From Falsiroseomonas sp051433195 (lineage in GTDB: Bacteria > Pseudomonadota > Alphaproteobacteria > Acetobacterales > Acetobacteraceae), in NCBI RefSeq assembly GCF_051433195.1, contig NZ_JBHMFT010000002.1, positions 369,918 to 433,917 of the forward strand: a stretch of 64,000 nt of DNA, in the 5' to 3' direction. Shown piece after piece: positions 1 through 7,572 of this stretch. The position numbers and the translations under genes were made by a program. Positions within the stretch are counted from its first letter, which is position 1; every line of letters begins with the position of its first letter. The notes under the pieces were generated by a model. That model saw only the letters and a list, made by a program, of their open reading frames with translations, was not told the DNA's origin and searched no databases.

Positions 1-1
1 A

Positions 2-1408
2 CGATTTGAGAAGGACTTTCCGGGCGCCCGCACCGTTCGCCTGGAATCCAACTACCGTTCGACGAAACCCATCCTTGCCGCCGCCGCCGGCCTGATCGCG
101 AAGAACGCCGGCCGCCTCGGCAAGACGCTGCGCGCCGGCCGCAAGGACGCGGAGGGCGAGAAGGTCCGCGTCGTCTCGCTGTGGGACAGCGAGGAGGAGG
201 CGCGCATGGTGGGGGAGCGCATCGAGGCCGCGCGGCGATCCGGACACCCGCTGTCCGAATTCGCCATCCTGGTGCGCGCCGGCTTCCAGACCCGCAGCTT
301 CGAGGAACGCCTCATCACCCTCGGCCTGCCCTACCGCGTCGTCGGCGGCCTGAAATTCTACGAGCGCGCGGAAATCCGCGACGCCATGGCCTATCTCCGC
401 ATCCTGCACCAGCCGGCCGACGACCTCGCCTTCGAGCGTATCGTCAACACGCCGAAGCGCGGCCTCGGCGACCAGGGCCTGCGCGCGCTGCACATGGCCG
501 CCCGCGCCGAACAGGTGCCGCTGGCCCTCGCCGCGGAGCGTATCGCGGAGACCGAGACGCTGAAGCCGAAGCCGCGCGGTGCGCTGCGCGAGTTGATGCG
601 TGGCTTCGTGCGCTGGCGCGGCATCAACGAGAAGGAAGGCCACGTCGTCGCCGCCGCGACGCTGCTGGAGGAATCCGGCTACGTCGAGATGTGGAAGCAG
701 GATCGCAGCCCGGAGGCGCCGGGGCGGCTCGAGAACCTGAAGGAACTGCTGCGCGCGCTGGGCGACTACCAGACGCTGGCCGGCTTCCTCGACCACGTCG
801 CGCTGGTGATGGAGACGGATGAGAACGCGGAGGCCGAGCGCGTCCAGCTGATGACGTTGCACGCCGCCAAGGGCCTCGAATTCGACACGGTGTTCCTGCC
901 CGGCTGGGAGGAGGGGCTGTTCCCCTCGCAGCGCAGCCTGGACGAGGGCGGCGACAAGGCGCTGGAGGAGGAGCGCCGGCTGGCCTACGTCGGCATCACC
1001 CGCGCGCGCCGGGCCGCCATCATCAGCCACGCCGCCAACCGACGCATCTACGGCAACTGGACCTCCTCCCTGCCGTCCCGCTTCCTCGACGAATTGCCGG
1101 AGGAGGCGGTGCTGCGCGAAGGACAGGCCGCGATCCGCGCCAACCGCATGGCCGACGCGCCCAGCGTTTTTCTCGGACAGCAGGGCCTGATGGCGCGCCG
1201 CCCGCGGATGCTGGAAGCCAATCCCTGGGACGTGCGCGAACGCCCGGCGCGCGAGAGCGCCATGGCGATCGGCGACCGCGTCTTCCACCAGAAATTCGGC
1301 ACCGGCACGATCACCGACATCGAGGAAGACCGCCTCGACATCACCTTCGACCATGCGGGGGAAAAGCGCGTGCTGGACCGCTTCGTGCAGAAGGCCGGCG
1401 AGGGCTGA
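2..1408 (+). CDS. uvrD: ATP-dependent DNA helicase UvrD/PcrA, C-terminal part (5' end outside window)
   Basis: This is the 3' part of a superfamily 1A 3'-5' helicase that unwinds DNA in nucleotide excision and mismatch repair. The frame is open from base 2, so the gene begins upstream of the window. Near the left edge is the conserved LESNYRST block (helicase motif IV region). Further in are the motif V region HAAKGLEFDTVFLPG and the motif VI region EEERRLAYVGITRARR, both diagnostic of UvrD/PcrA/Rep. The last 50 or so residues (GDRVFHQKFGTGTI) match the PcrA/UvrD C-terminal Tudor-like segment that contacts RNA polymerase in relatives. prmA follows 84 bp downstream on the same strand. UvrD/PcrA is preferred over Rep because of this C-terminal tail. 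Confidence 0.93.
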   Translation, partial: RFEKDFPGARTVRLESNYRSTKPILAAAAGLIAKNAGRLGKTLRAGRKDAEGEKVRVVSLWDSEEEARMVGERIEAARRSGHPLSEFAILVRAGFQTRSFEERLITLGLPYRVVGGLKFYERAEIRDAMAYLRILHQPADDLAFERIVNTPKRGLGDQGLRALHMAARAEQVPLALAAERIAETETLKPKPRGALRELMRGFVRWRGINEKEGHVVAAATLLEESGYVEMWKQDRSPEAPGRLENLKELLRALGDYQTLAGFLDHVALVMETDENAEAERVQLMTLHAAKGLEFDTVFLPGWEEGLFPSQRSLDEGGDKALEEERRLAYVGITRARRAAIISHAANRRIYGNWTSSLPSRFLDELPEEAVLREGQAAIRANRMADAPSVFLGQQGLMARRPRMLEANPWDVRERPARESAMAIGDRVFHQKFGTGTITDIEEDRLDITFDHAGEKRVLDRFVQKAGEG

Positions 1409-1492
1409 AGGCCGGACCTTCCCTGCCGAGACGGCTGGCCGTGCCGCGCCGGACCTGCCACATGCACCGACCTGAGACCGAAGGCCCCGCCC

Positions 1493-2437
1493 ATGCCGCG
1501 TGACACCTATGCCCAGCGCCAGGCGCGGCGGGCCGACCCGCTGGAGACCATCTGGCTCGACGCCCTGCCGGAGGAGGCGGTGCCGGCCTTCGAGGCGGCG
1601 CTGCAACGCGTCTGCCCCTCCGTCGCGATCTTCCGGGACGAGGCGACGGACACCTGGCGGGTGGAAGGCGTGCGGCCCTGCGGCCAGGGTGACGAGGAAC
1701 TGGCCGGCGCGCTGGCCATCGCCGCCCTGGTCTCCGGCATCGCACCGCCCGAATTGCAGGCGGCGCCGGTGGAATCCGATGGCTGGCTGGCCCGCACGGT
1801 GGAGGCCTTCGGCGAACAGGAAATCGGCGCCGGCTTCCTGGTGCGCCCGACCCATGTGCCGGACCGCCGCGAATACGGCCGCATGGTGCTGAAGCTGGAT
1901 GCTGGCATCGCCTTCGGCTCCGGCGAGCATGGCTCCACGCGCGGCTGCCTGCTGGCCTTCCACCGCGTGGCGCAGGACCGCCGGCCGTTGCGCCGGGTGC
2001 TGGACCTCGGCACCGGGTCGGGCATCCTGGCCATGGCCGCGGCCAAGCGGCTGCACCGCCCGGTGCTGGCGACGGACATCGAGCCCTGGAGCGTCCGCGT
2101 CGCCGCCGACAATGCGAAGATGAACGGCGTCGGCCGGCTGTTCCGGGCGCGGCTGGCGGATGGCTGGCGCGACCGGCATGTGAGGGCCGGGCGGCCCTAC
2201 GACCTGGTCTTCGCCAACATCCTGGCCCGGCCCTTGTGCGCCATGGCGCGCGACCTGGCGGTCGGGCTGGCGCCCGGCGGCACGGCGATCCTGGCCGGGC
2301 TGCTGGGCACCCAGGTCCGGATGGTGCTGGCGGCGCATCGCCGGCACGGCCTGGTGCTGGAACGCCGCCTGCCGCAGGGCGCCTGGGCGACGTTGGTGCT
2401 GCGGCGACGGAATGATGCCGGCGCCCGAAAAGACTGA
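1493..2437 (+). CDS. prmA: Ribosomal protein L11 methyltransferase PrmA
   Basis: A SAM-dependent methyltransferase predicted to trimethylate ribosomal protein L11; 314 residues, slightly longer than the usual 290-300. The N-terminal third is the variable substrate-recognition domain. A GSGEHGSTRG segment (about residue 142) corresponds to the family's G(T/S)GxHxTT block. It is followed by SAM motif I (LDLGTGSGILAMAA), an acidic motif II ending (ATDIEPW) and the ANILARPL motif typical of PrmA. The ATG at 1493 is the first start that gives the complete N-terminal domain. It lies 84 bp after uvrD, so co-transcription is possible but not shown. Confidence 0.93.
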   Translation: MPRDTYAQRQARRADPLETIWLDALPEEAVPAFEAALQRVCPSVAIFRDEATDTWRVEGVRPCGQGDEELAGALAIAALVSGIAPPELQAAPVESDGWLARTVEAFGEQEIGAGFLVRPTHVPDRREYGRMVLKLDAGIAFGSGEHGSTRGCLLAFHRVAQDRRPLRRVLDLGTGSGILAMAAAKRLHRPVLATDIEPWSVRVAADNAKMNGVGRLFRARLADGWRDRHVRAGRPYDLVFANILARPLCAMARDLAVGLAPGGTAILAGLLGTQVRMVLAAHRRHGLVLERRLPQGAWATLVLRRRNDAGARKD

Positions 2438-2618
2438 CCTGCGGCTGCTGAAAGCACCCGGAGGCCGCGCCTGGCGCATGAGAGCATGAACAGCCTGCCA
2501 ACGGTCGATGAACCGGGCGTTTGGTGTGGCTGCCGGTCGCCTCAACCCGGCTGTCAGATTCTCTTACATGCGATGACGGCGACTTGAATCGTCCCTTGAA
2601 ACTGTTCGGTTTTCGAAG

Positions 2619-2634
2619 TGGCATTGATTTTGCC
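2619..2634 (+). promoter_or_regulatory. Candidate sigma-54 (RpoN) promoter for the PEP-CTERM gene
   Basis: The sequence TGGCATTGATTTTGCC has GG (2620-2621) and GC (2632-2633) exactly ten bases apart, with TGGCA and TTGC at the -24 and -12 positions of the sigma-54 consensus. The CG after TGGCA is replaced. The start of transcription would be near 2645, about 48 bp before the ATG at 2693. PEP-CTERM genes are known to be driven by RpoN and the PrsK/PrsR system in other bacteria, so the location is meaningful. No enhancer site was identified. The assignment rests on pattern match alone. Confidence 0.5.
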
Positions 2635-2692
2635 AACTCTCGTGGCGGGAGCGTTATTGATCCCGGACCGTCGGAACCCAGGAGGATTGGAC

Positions 2693-3373
2693 ATGTCGTT
2701 CAGGACAAAGCTCGCCGTCGCGGGCATGATCTCGTGCATTGCCGTGTCAGCGCACGCGGCGCCAATTACCTATCTGGCGGCCGACGACGGTGTCAGTTCG
2801 CTGGCTCAGATGGTGAACTCGACCGCAGCCAACGCAAGCTTCCTGGCTGCCGCCGGCAACTTGAACACCGTCGATTTCGAATCGGCCCTACCCGCCAATC
2901 TGACCATCACGGGTGGCACCACGACAAACAATTCGGGGTGCGGCGCCCTGTGCGGGTTCAACACCACGCCGGGCGGCGGATTTTTCCGCAACGTGTCCGG
3001 CGGCTCGGTGACCTTCAGCTTCACCACCCTGGTCGATGCGTTCGGGTTCTACGTCAATGGGCTCCAGACGAATCTCGTCCCCCAGCAGACCATCGTCTAC
3101 CAGGACGGCTCGTCGGTGACCCAGACGATCAATTTCCCCTCGGCGATCAACGGGGGCGGGGCGTTCGTCGGCTTCATCGACTTCGGACAGCTGATTTCCA
3201 GTGTGACGTTCAACGCGACGAATGACATCCTTGGATTTGACGACCTGCGCTTCGGCCGGTCGGCAACCAACCCCGGCGATCCGACGCCGGTTCCGGAACC
3301 CGCCTCGCTTGCACTCTTCGGCCTCGGCCTGTTCGGCCTCGCGGCCGCGCGCCGGCGCAAGCGGCTCGCGTAG
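2693..3373 (+). CDS. PEP-CTERM sorting-domain exported protein
   Basis: A 226-residue exported protein. It begins with a signal peptide (MSFRTKLAVAG then a hydrophobic run ending AHAAP). It ends with a textbook PEP-CTERM tail: the P-x-PEP box (TPVPEPASLALF), a short transmembrane helix and a basic cluster (AARRRKRLA). Such proteins are cut by an exosortase and released into or attached to the extracellular matrix. The middle is rich in N, T, G and S, with two cysteines close together (SGCGALCG), as in many PEP-CTERM substrates; no catalytic domain is recognised. The ATG at 2693 was chosen because AGGAGG lies just upstream and the signal peptide begins there; an earlier in-frame start at 2618 would bury it. 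No exosortase gene is in the window. Confidence 0.9.
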   Translation: MSFRTKLAVAGMISCIAVSAHAAPITYLAADDGVSSLAQMVNSTAANASFLAAAGNLNTVDFESALPANLTITGGTTTNNSGCGALCGFNTTPGGGFFRNVSGGSVTFSFTTLVDAFGFYVNGLQTNLVPQQTIVYQDGSSVTQTINFPSAINGGGAFVGFIDFGQLISSVTFNATNDILGFDDLRFGRSATNPGDPTPVPEPASLALFGLGLFGLAAARRRKRLA

Positions 3374-3462
3374 GTCTGATCGCGGCTGCCGCCGGGCGGG
3401 GCCCTCGACACGTGCAACGGCGTTCGGCCCGCGGTCGTCGGGCCGGCGCCTGCCTCACGAAC

Positions 3463-3507
3463 CTAGGGCCGTTTCACCTGCGCCATGCACAGGTGAAACG
3501 GCCCTAG
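3463..3507. repeat. Perfect 18-bp inverted repeat, hairpin between convergent genes
   Basis: CTAGGGCCGTTTCACCTG (3463-3480) and its exact reverse complement (3490-3507) flank a 9-base loop. There is no T-tract on either side, so it is not a classical intrinsic terminator. It lies between the 3' ends of the PEP-CTERM gene (+) and the aldolase (-). It could act as a bidirectional transcript end or be one copy of a genome-wide REP/MITE-like element. Confidence 0.75.
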
Positions 3508-3520
3508 CTGTTGATTTGGC

Positions 3521-3601
3521 GCATTTTCCGAGCCGTCAGGCGTATCCGCCTGACTTGAAAATGCTCGAGCGTCCGCTGGGACGGGGCTCGAACCCCGTCC
3601 C
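3521..3601. repeat. Two further hairpins in the same intergenic block
   Basis: A nested hairpin has outer arms GCATTTTC (3521-3528) and GAAAATGC (3557-3564) and inner arms GTCAGGCG (3535-3542) and CGCCTGAC (3547-3554). A third perfect hairpin has arms GGGACGGGG (3578-3586) and CCCCGTCCC (3593-3601). It ends only 10 bp from the aldolase stop. With the repeat at 3463-3507 this makes three stable hairpins in 140 bp. They may terminate the minus-strand aldolase transcript or be part of an interspersed palindromic element. The 3374-3462 stretch before them shows no gene. Confidence 0.65.
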
Positions 3602-3611
3602 CTCGGGAAAC

Positions 3612-4367
3612 TCAGCCCCTGGCGATGGCGACCTGGGCCTTCGCCGCCGTCAGCATCAACCCGCTGTCGTTCATGATGGTCGCCAGGTTGAAGCCGCGCT
3701 CGAACATCTGCTTGGTGTAGGCGCCGGTCATGGTGTGGATGCCGACCTTCACGCCCGCCGCCTGGGCGGTGTTGCGGATGCGGTCCAGCACGGCCAGGAA
3801 CTCCGGCTCCTGCCGGTCCTGCAGCGGCGCCATGCCGAGCGACAGGCTGAGGTCGGACGGGCCGATATAGATCGCGTCCACGCCGGGCACCGCGACGATG
3901 GCTTCCAGATTGTCGAGCGCCGTCTTGGTCTCGATCATCGGGATGACCAGGATGTCGTCATTCGCCGCGTTGGTGTCGGCGGCGGCGCCGTAGATGCCGG
4001 ACCGGATCGGGCCGAAGCTGCGCGTGCCCTTCGGCGGGTAGCGGCAGTAGGACACCAGGGCGCGGGCCTCGGATTCGGTGTTCACCATCGGGCAGATCAC
4101 GCCCTTGGCCCCGCCATCCAGCACCTTGCCGATGATGCCCGGCTCGTTCCACGGCACGCGGACCATCGGCGTGACGCCGTGCGGCTGCATGCCCTGGAAG
4201 CAGGCGACCATGGACATGTAGTCCTGCACGCCATGCTGGATGTCGACCGTCAGGCTGTCCCAGCCGGCCTGGGCCATCACCTCGGCCGTGAAGCCGTGCG
4301 GGATGGCAAGCCATCCGTTGACCACCGGCTTGCCTGCCGCCCAGGCTGCCTTGACGCCGTTTGCCAT
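3612..4367 (-). CDS. HpcH/HpaI-family class II aldolase
   Basis: A 251-residue metal-dependent aldolase of the HpcH/HpaI type, which splits 2-keto-4-hydroxy acids into pyruvate and an aldehyde. Family landmarks are visible: the catalytic His in TVDIQHG, an Arg in MVRVPWNEP, the metal-binding Glu in IPMIETKTALDN and the metal-binding Asp in IYIGPSDLSLSLG. The ATG at 4367 gives the standard N-terminus; a longer frame reaches 4469 but runs into the divergent gene's upstream region. It is divergently arranged with the dehydrogenase at 4493, and the 125-bp gap probably holds both promoters. Substrate is not predictable; 2-dehydro-3-deoxy sugar acids are one option. Confidence 0.88.
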   Translation of the reverse strand: MANGVKAAWAAGKPVVNGWLAIPHGFTAEVMAQAGWDSLTVDIQHGVQDYMSMVACFQGMQPHGVTPMVRVPWNEPGIIGKVLDGGAKGVICPMVNTESEARALVSYCRYPPKGTRSFGPIRSGIYGAAADTNAANDDILVIPMIETKTALDNLEAIVAVPGVDAIYIGPSDLSLSLGMAPLQDRQEPEFLAVLDRIRNTAQAAGVKVGIHTMTGAYTKQMFERGFNLATIMNDSGLMLTAAKAQVAIARG

Positions 4368-4492
4368 CTTCGTCCGTCCCCAGTTGTACGATGACCGGAC
4401 GCTAGGCCGGGGGGCGAGGGGCGTCAATTCGCCGCCCCCGGCTTTGCCCGGGCCGCCCGCGCATGGCATCCTGCCGGCACCAGGAGCGCCGC

Positions 4493-5887
4493 ATGAACAC
4501 GATCTCCCCCCGCCCGGTCGACGCCGTCATCGCCGCCGCCAGCGCCTTCCTCGGCGAGCGCATCACCACCAATGCGGCGCTGCGCGAACAGCACAGCCAT
4601 GGCGAGGACAGCTCCACCCCGACGCTGCCGGACGCCGTCGCCTTCGTGCAGACGACGGAGGAAGTCAGCCGCCTGCTTGCCCTGTGCCATCAGCATGCGG
4701 TGCCCGTGGTGCCCTTCGGCGCCGGCACCAGCCTGGAGGGGCATGTGAACCCGGTCCGCGCCGGCATCAGCCTCGACCTGTCGCGGATGACCGCGGTGCT
4801 GGAGGTCAACGAGGCCGACATGGACTGCCTGGTGGAACCCGGCGTCACCCGCCAGCAACTGAACGAGCATCTGCGCGACAAGGGCATGTTCTTCCCGGTC
4901 GACCCCGGCAGCCACTGCACGCTCGGCGGCATGGTCGCGACCCGGGCTTCCGGCACCAACGCCGTGCGCTACGGCACGATGCGGGAGAACACGCTGGGGC
5001 TGGAGGTGGTGCTGGCCGATGGCCGCGTGATCACCACCGGCGGCCGCACCCGCAAGGCCGCCAACGGCTACGACCTGACGCGGCTGTTCATCGGCAGCGA
5101 GGGCACGCTCGGCGTGGTCACGAAGATCCGCCTGCGCCTGACCGGCATCCCGGAGGCGATGAGCAGCGCCGTGGTGCAGTTCCCGACCCTGGCCGCGGCG
5201 GTCGAGAGCACCATCCAGGTCATGCAGCTCGGCATCCCGGTGGCGAGGATCGAGCTGCTGGACGACGACATGATGGCCGCCGCCATCGCCTTCTCGAAGC
5301 TCGATGGCTTCCAGCCGGTCACCACGCTGTTCCTGGAATTCCACGGCACCGAGGCCGGCGTTGCCGAACAGGCGGCGCTGGTCGAGGCGATCACGACCGA
5401 GAACGGCGGCTCCGGCTTCCGCTGGGAAACCGACCCCGCCGCGCGCGCGAAACTGTGGAAGGCGCGGCATGACAGCTACTGGGCCGGCGTCGCCTGGATC
5501 CCCGGCCGCCGCGCGCTGACCACCGATGTCTGCGTGCCGATCTCCCGCCTGGCGGAGGCGCTGGTCGGCGCCAAGGAGGAAGCCAGGTCGCTCGGCCACA
5601 CCACCTGCATCGTAGGCCACGTCGGCGACGGCAACTTCCACCAGATGATACTGTACGACCCGGCCGACCCGAAGGGCCTGGAAGGCGCCTGGGACATGGA
5701 CCAGCGCGTGGTGGCGCGCGGCCTGTCGCTCGGCGGCACCTGTTCCGGCGAACACGGCATCGGCCTTGGCAAGCGCGACTTCCTGGAAGCCGAGCACGGC
5801 GCCGGCGCGCTCGACGTGATGCGCAGCCTGAAAGTGGCGCTCGATCCGCACGGCATCATGAATCCGGGGAAGATGTTCCGGAACTGA
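4493..5887 (+). CDS. FAD-binding D-2-hydroxyacid dehydrogenase (GlcD/Dld-like)
   Basis: A 464-residue flavoprotein that oxidises a D-2-hydroxy acid such as D-lactate or glycolate to the keto acid. The N-terminal PCMH-type FAD domain contains VVPFGAGTSLEGHV and LGGMVATRASGTNAVRYG. The C-terminal FAD-oxidase domain carries CIVGHVGDGNFH (conserved histidines) and ends with GTCSGEHGIGLGKR and DPHGIMNPGKM, typical of the GlcD/Dld/LDHD group. The ATG at 4493 follows CAGGAG at a suitable distance. Pairing with the pyruvate-forming aldolase on the other strand suggests a shared role in hydroxy-acid catabolism, which is an inference. Confidence 0.9.
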   Translation: MNTISPRPVDAVIAAASAFLGERITTNAALREQHSHGEDSSTPTLPDAVAFVQTTEEVSRLLALCHQHAVPVVPFGAGTSLEGHVNPVRAGISLDLSRMTAVLEVNEADMDCLVEPGVTRQQLNEHLRDKGMFFPVDPGSHCTLGGMVATRASGTNAVRYGTMRENTLGLEVVLADGRVITTGGRTRKAANGYDLTRLFIGSEGTLGVVTKIRLRLTGIPEAMSSAVVQFPTLAAAVESTIQVMQLGIPVARIELLDDDMMAAAIAFSKLDGFQPVTTLFLEFHGTEAGVAEQAALVEAITTENGGSGFRWETDPAARAKLWKARHDSYWAGVAWIPGRRALTTDVCVPISRLAEALVGAKEEARSLGHTTCIVGHVGDGNFHQMILYDPADPKGLEGAWDMDQRVVARGLSLGGTCSGEHGIGLGKRDFLEAEHGAGALDVMRSLKVALDPHGIMNPGKMFRN

Positions 5888-5904
5888 CGGGCTGCGGAAG
5901 AAGT

Positions 5905-6040
5905 CCTCTCCCCCTCTTATGGGGGAGAGGGTTGGGTGAGGGGGACGTGCAGGTGGCGGTCGGTTTGATGCATCTTGCTGTGCCCCCCTCACCCACCGTC
6001 GGACGCATGCCTCCAACCCCCCCAAAAGGGGAGAGGGCTC
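5905..6040. repeat. Dispersed GGGGAGAGGG-type inverted-repeat element
   Basis: The element opens with a perfect 10-bp hairpin, CCTCTCCCCC (5905-5914) and GGGGGAGAGG (5921-5930). It continues with GGGTGAGGGGG, is closed by the complementary CCCCCCTCACCC (5983-5994), and ends with CCCCCC-AAAA-GGGGAGAGGG near 6040. The same core recurs at 25345-25387, so it is a repeat family rather than a gene-specific terminator. It fills most of the 166-bp gap before the MFS gene. Confidence 0.7.
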
Positions 6041-6053
6041 TTTCGGCGATCTA

Positions 6054-7292
6054 ATGAACGAGATGTCCGCCCCCACGCGCATCGGCGCCGTGACCCCCGT
6101 GGCGATCCTGGTGCTGTGCCTCGGCCACATCTTCTCCAACGCGGTCCGCACCATCCCGGCGGTCGCGGTGGATGTGCTGACGCGCGACCTCGGCATCTCG
6201 GCGGAGGCGCTGGCGCAGATCACCGGCGCCTTCCCGCTGGCCTTCGCCATGGTGATGATCCCGGTCGGCATCGCGCTGGACCGCCACGGCGTGAAGCGGG
6301 TGGCGCTTGGACTTCTTTCGGTCGCCGGCGTCGGCGCGGTGCTGGGCGCGCTGGCGACAGGGCCGTGGTCCATGCTGGCGGCGCAGGTGGTGCTGGGGGC
6401 CGGCTGTTCCGGCATGTTGATGTGCCCGATCACCTTCGCCGCCCGCGGCCTGTCCACCGCCCGTTTCGCCGTCTGGTCCGGCCTGATCCAGGCCGTGGGC
6501 AACACCGGCATGCTGCTGTCCGCCAGCCCGCTGGCGCTGCTGGTGGAGGCGGTGGACTGGCGCGCCGGCTTCTGGGCCTGTTCCGGCATCGCGCTGCTGG
6601 CGATCCCGATGGTGGCGCTGCTGGTGCCGTCGGATCGGCCCGCCGCCACCGCGCCGCGCAGCCTCGGCACCGATGTGCGGGAGGTGGCGCGGATGGCGGC
6701 CCAGCCCGCCCTTCGCGGTGTCATGGTGTTCACCTTCGCCTCCTTCGCCGCCGTGCTCGGCCTGCGCGGGTTGTGGGGCGGGCCGTGGCTGATGGATGTG
6801 AAGGGGCTCGACCGGGTGGCCGCCGGCAACGTGCTGCTGGCCTGCACCGTGGCGCTGACGGCCGGGCCGCTGCTGGCCGGCCTGGTGCTGCGCCGCATCG
6901 GCCGCGCGCCCGCGCTGCTGGCCGGCAGCCACCTGGCTTGCGCCGGGATGATCCTGCTGCTGGTCGCCGGCAGGCCGGGCGGCTGGTTGTCCGAAGCAGC
7001 GGGCCTGCCGATGCTGCCGGTATCCTGGGACCTGGCGCTGCTGGTGCTGTTCGGCCTGGTGATCTCGTTCCAGGTGCTGGCGTTCTCCATCGTGCGCTCG
7101 GCGGTGCCGCCGGACCAGGCGGGGCGGGCGCTGTCGGCCGCCAACCTGTTCTTCTTTGCGGGGGCCGCGGTGCTGCAAGGCGCCTCGGGCGCCATGGCCG
7201 GCTGGGGCGGCCCGGCGGCGGCGCTGTCCACCTTCGCGGTGGCGCTGGTGGTGTGCTCGCTCGGCTTCCTGGCGCTGCGGCCGCGCCGCTGA
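6054..7292 (+). CDS. MFS transporter
   Basis: A 412-residue integral membrane protein of the major facilitator superfamily with about twelve hydrophobic segments. The loop after the second helix has the MFS signature as GIALDRHGVKRVALG (GxxxDRxGxRR-like). A central cytoplasmic loop around residue 200 separates the two six-helix halves. Substrate is unknown; position after the hydroxyacid dehydrogenase suggests an organic acid but does not prove it. Two in-frame ATGs (6054 and 6063) are possible; neither has a strong ribosome binding site. Confidence 0.88.
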   Translation: MNEMSAPTRIGAVTPVAILVLCLGHIFSNAVRTIPAVAVDVLTRDLGISAEALAQITGAFPLAFAMVMIPVGIALDRHGVKRVALGLLSVAGVGAVLGALATGPWSMLAAQVVLGAGCSGMLMCPITFAARGLSTARFAVWSGLIQAVGNTGMLLSASPLALLVEAVDWRAGFWACSGIALLAIPMVALLVPSDRPAATAPRSLGTDVREVARMAAQPALRGVMVFTFASFAAVLGLRGLWGGPWLMDVKGLDRVAAGNVLLACTVALTAGPLLAGLVLRRIGRAPALLAGSHLACAGMILLLVAGRPGGWLSEAAGLPMLPVSWDLALLVLFGLVISFQVLAFSIVRSAVPPDQAGRALSAANLFFFAGAAVLQGASGAMAGWGGPAAALSTFAVALVVCSLGFLALRPRR

Positions 7293-7370
7293 GACCGATC
7301 CGGCTTCCCGTTGTTGCAACTGTCGCTTCGGGAAGGCGCGCTGCTACCGTCCGGGCGGGAGGATGGCTGC

Positions 7371-7505
7371 ATGCTCAGGCTCATCGGGTTGCTGGTGGTG
7401 CTGGCGGGGCTGGCCCTTGGCGGGCATTGGGTGCTGGTGCGGGGCGCGACCGCGCAGGGCGAGATCGGGCGGATCGCCGCAGGCACCTGCGCCGCCTGCC
7501 ACTGA
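7371..7505 (+). CDS. Short membrane-anchored peptide ending in a CXXCH haem motif
   Basis: A 44-residue frame starts at ATG 7371. It encodes a hydrophobic N-terminal segment (LRLIGLLVVLAGLALGG), a short polar stretch, and then GTCAACH directly before the stop. CAACH is the CXXCH covalent haem-attachment motif, so the product looks like the first 44 residues of a membrane-anchored cytochrome c cut off at the haem motif. No continuation of a cytochrome c fold is seen in any frame before the next gene at 7573. It may be a truncated remnant or a genuine minimal haem peptide. It sits 78 bp after the MFS gene. Confidence 0.45.
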   Translation: MLRLIGLLVVLAGLALGGHWVLVRGATAQGEIGRIAAGTCAACH

Positions 7506-7572
7506 ACCGCGACAGGGGTGGGTGCCGCGCCGGCTGGTCCTGCGGTATCCTCCGGCTTCAGGAGGATCGCCC

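Noticed and set aside
3578..3601. A tRNA T-arm-like hairpin (minus strand GGGG-TTCGAG-CCCC)
   Set aside because: The loop is one base short of a standard T-arm and no anticodon arm, D-arm or CCA end surrounds it.
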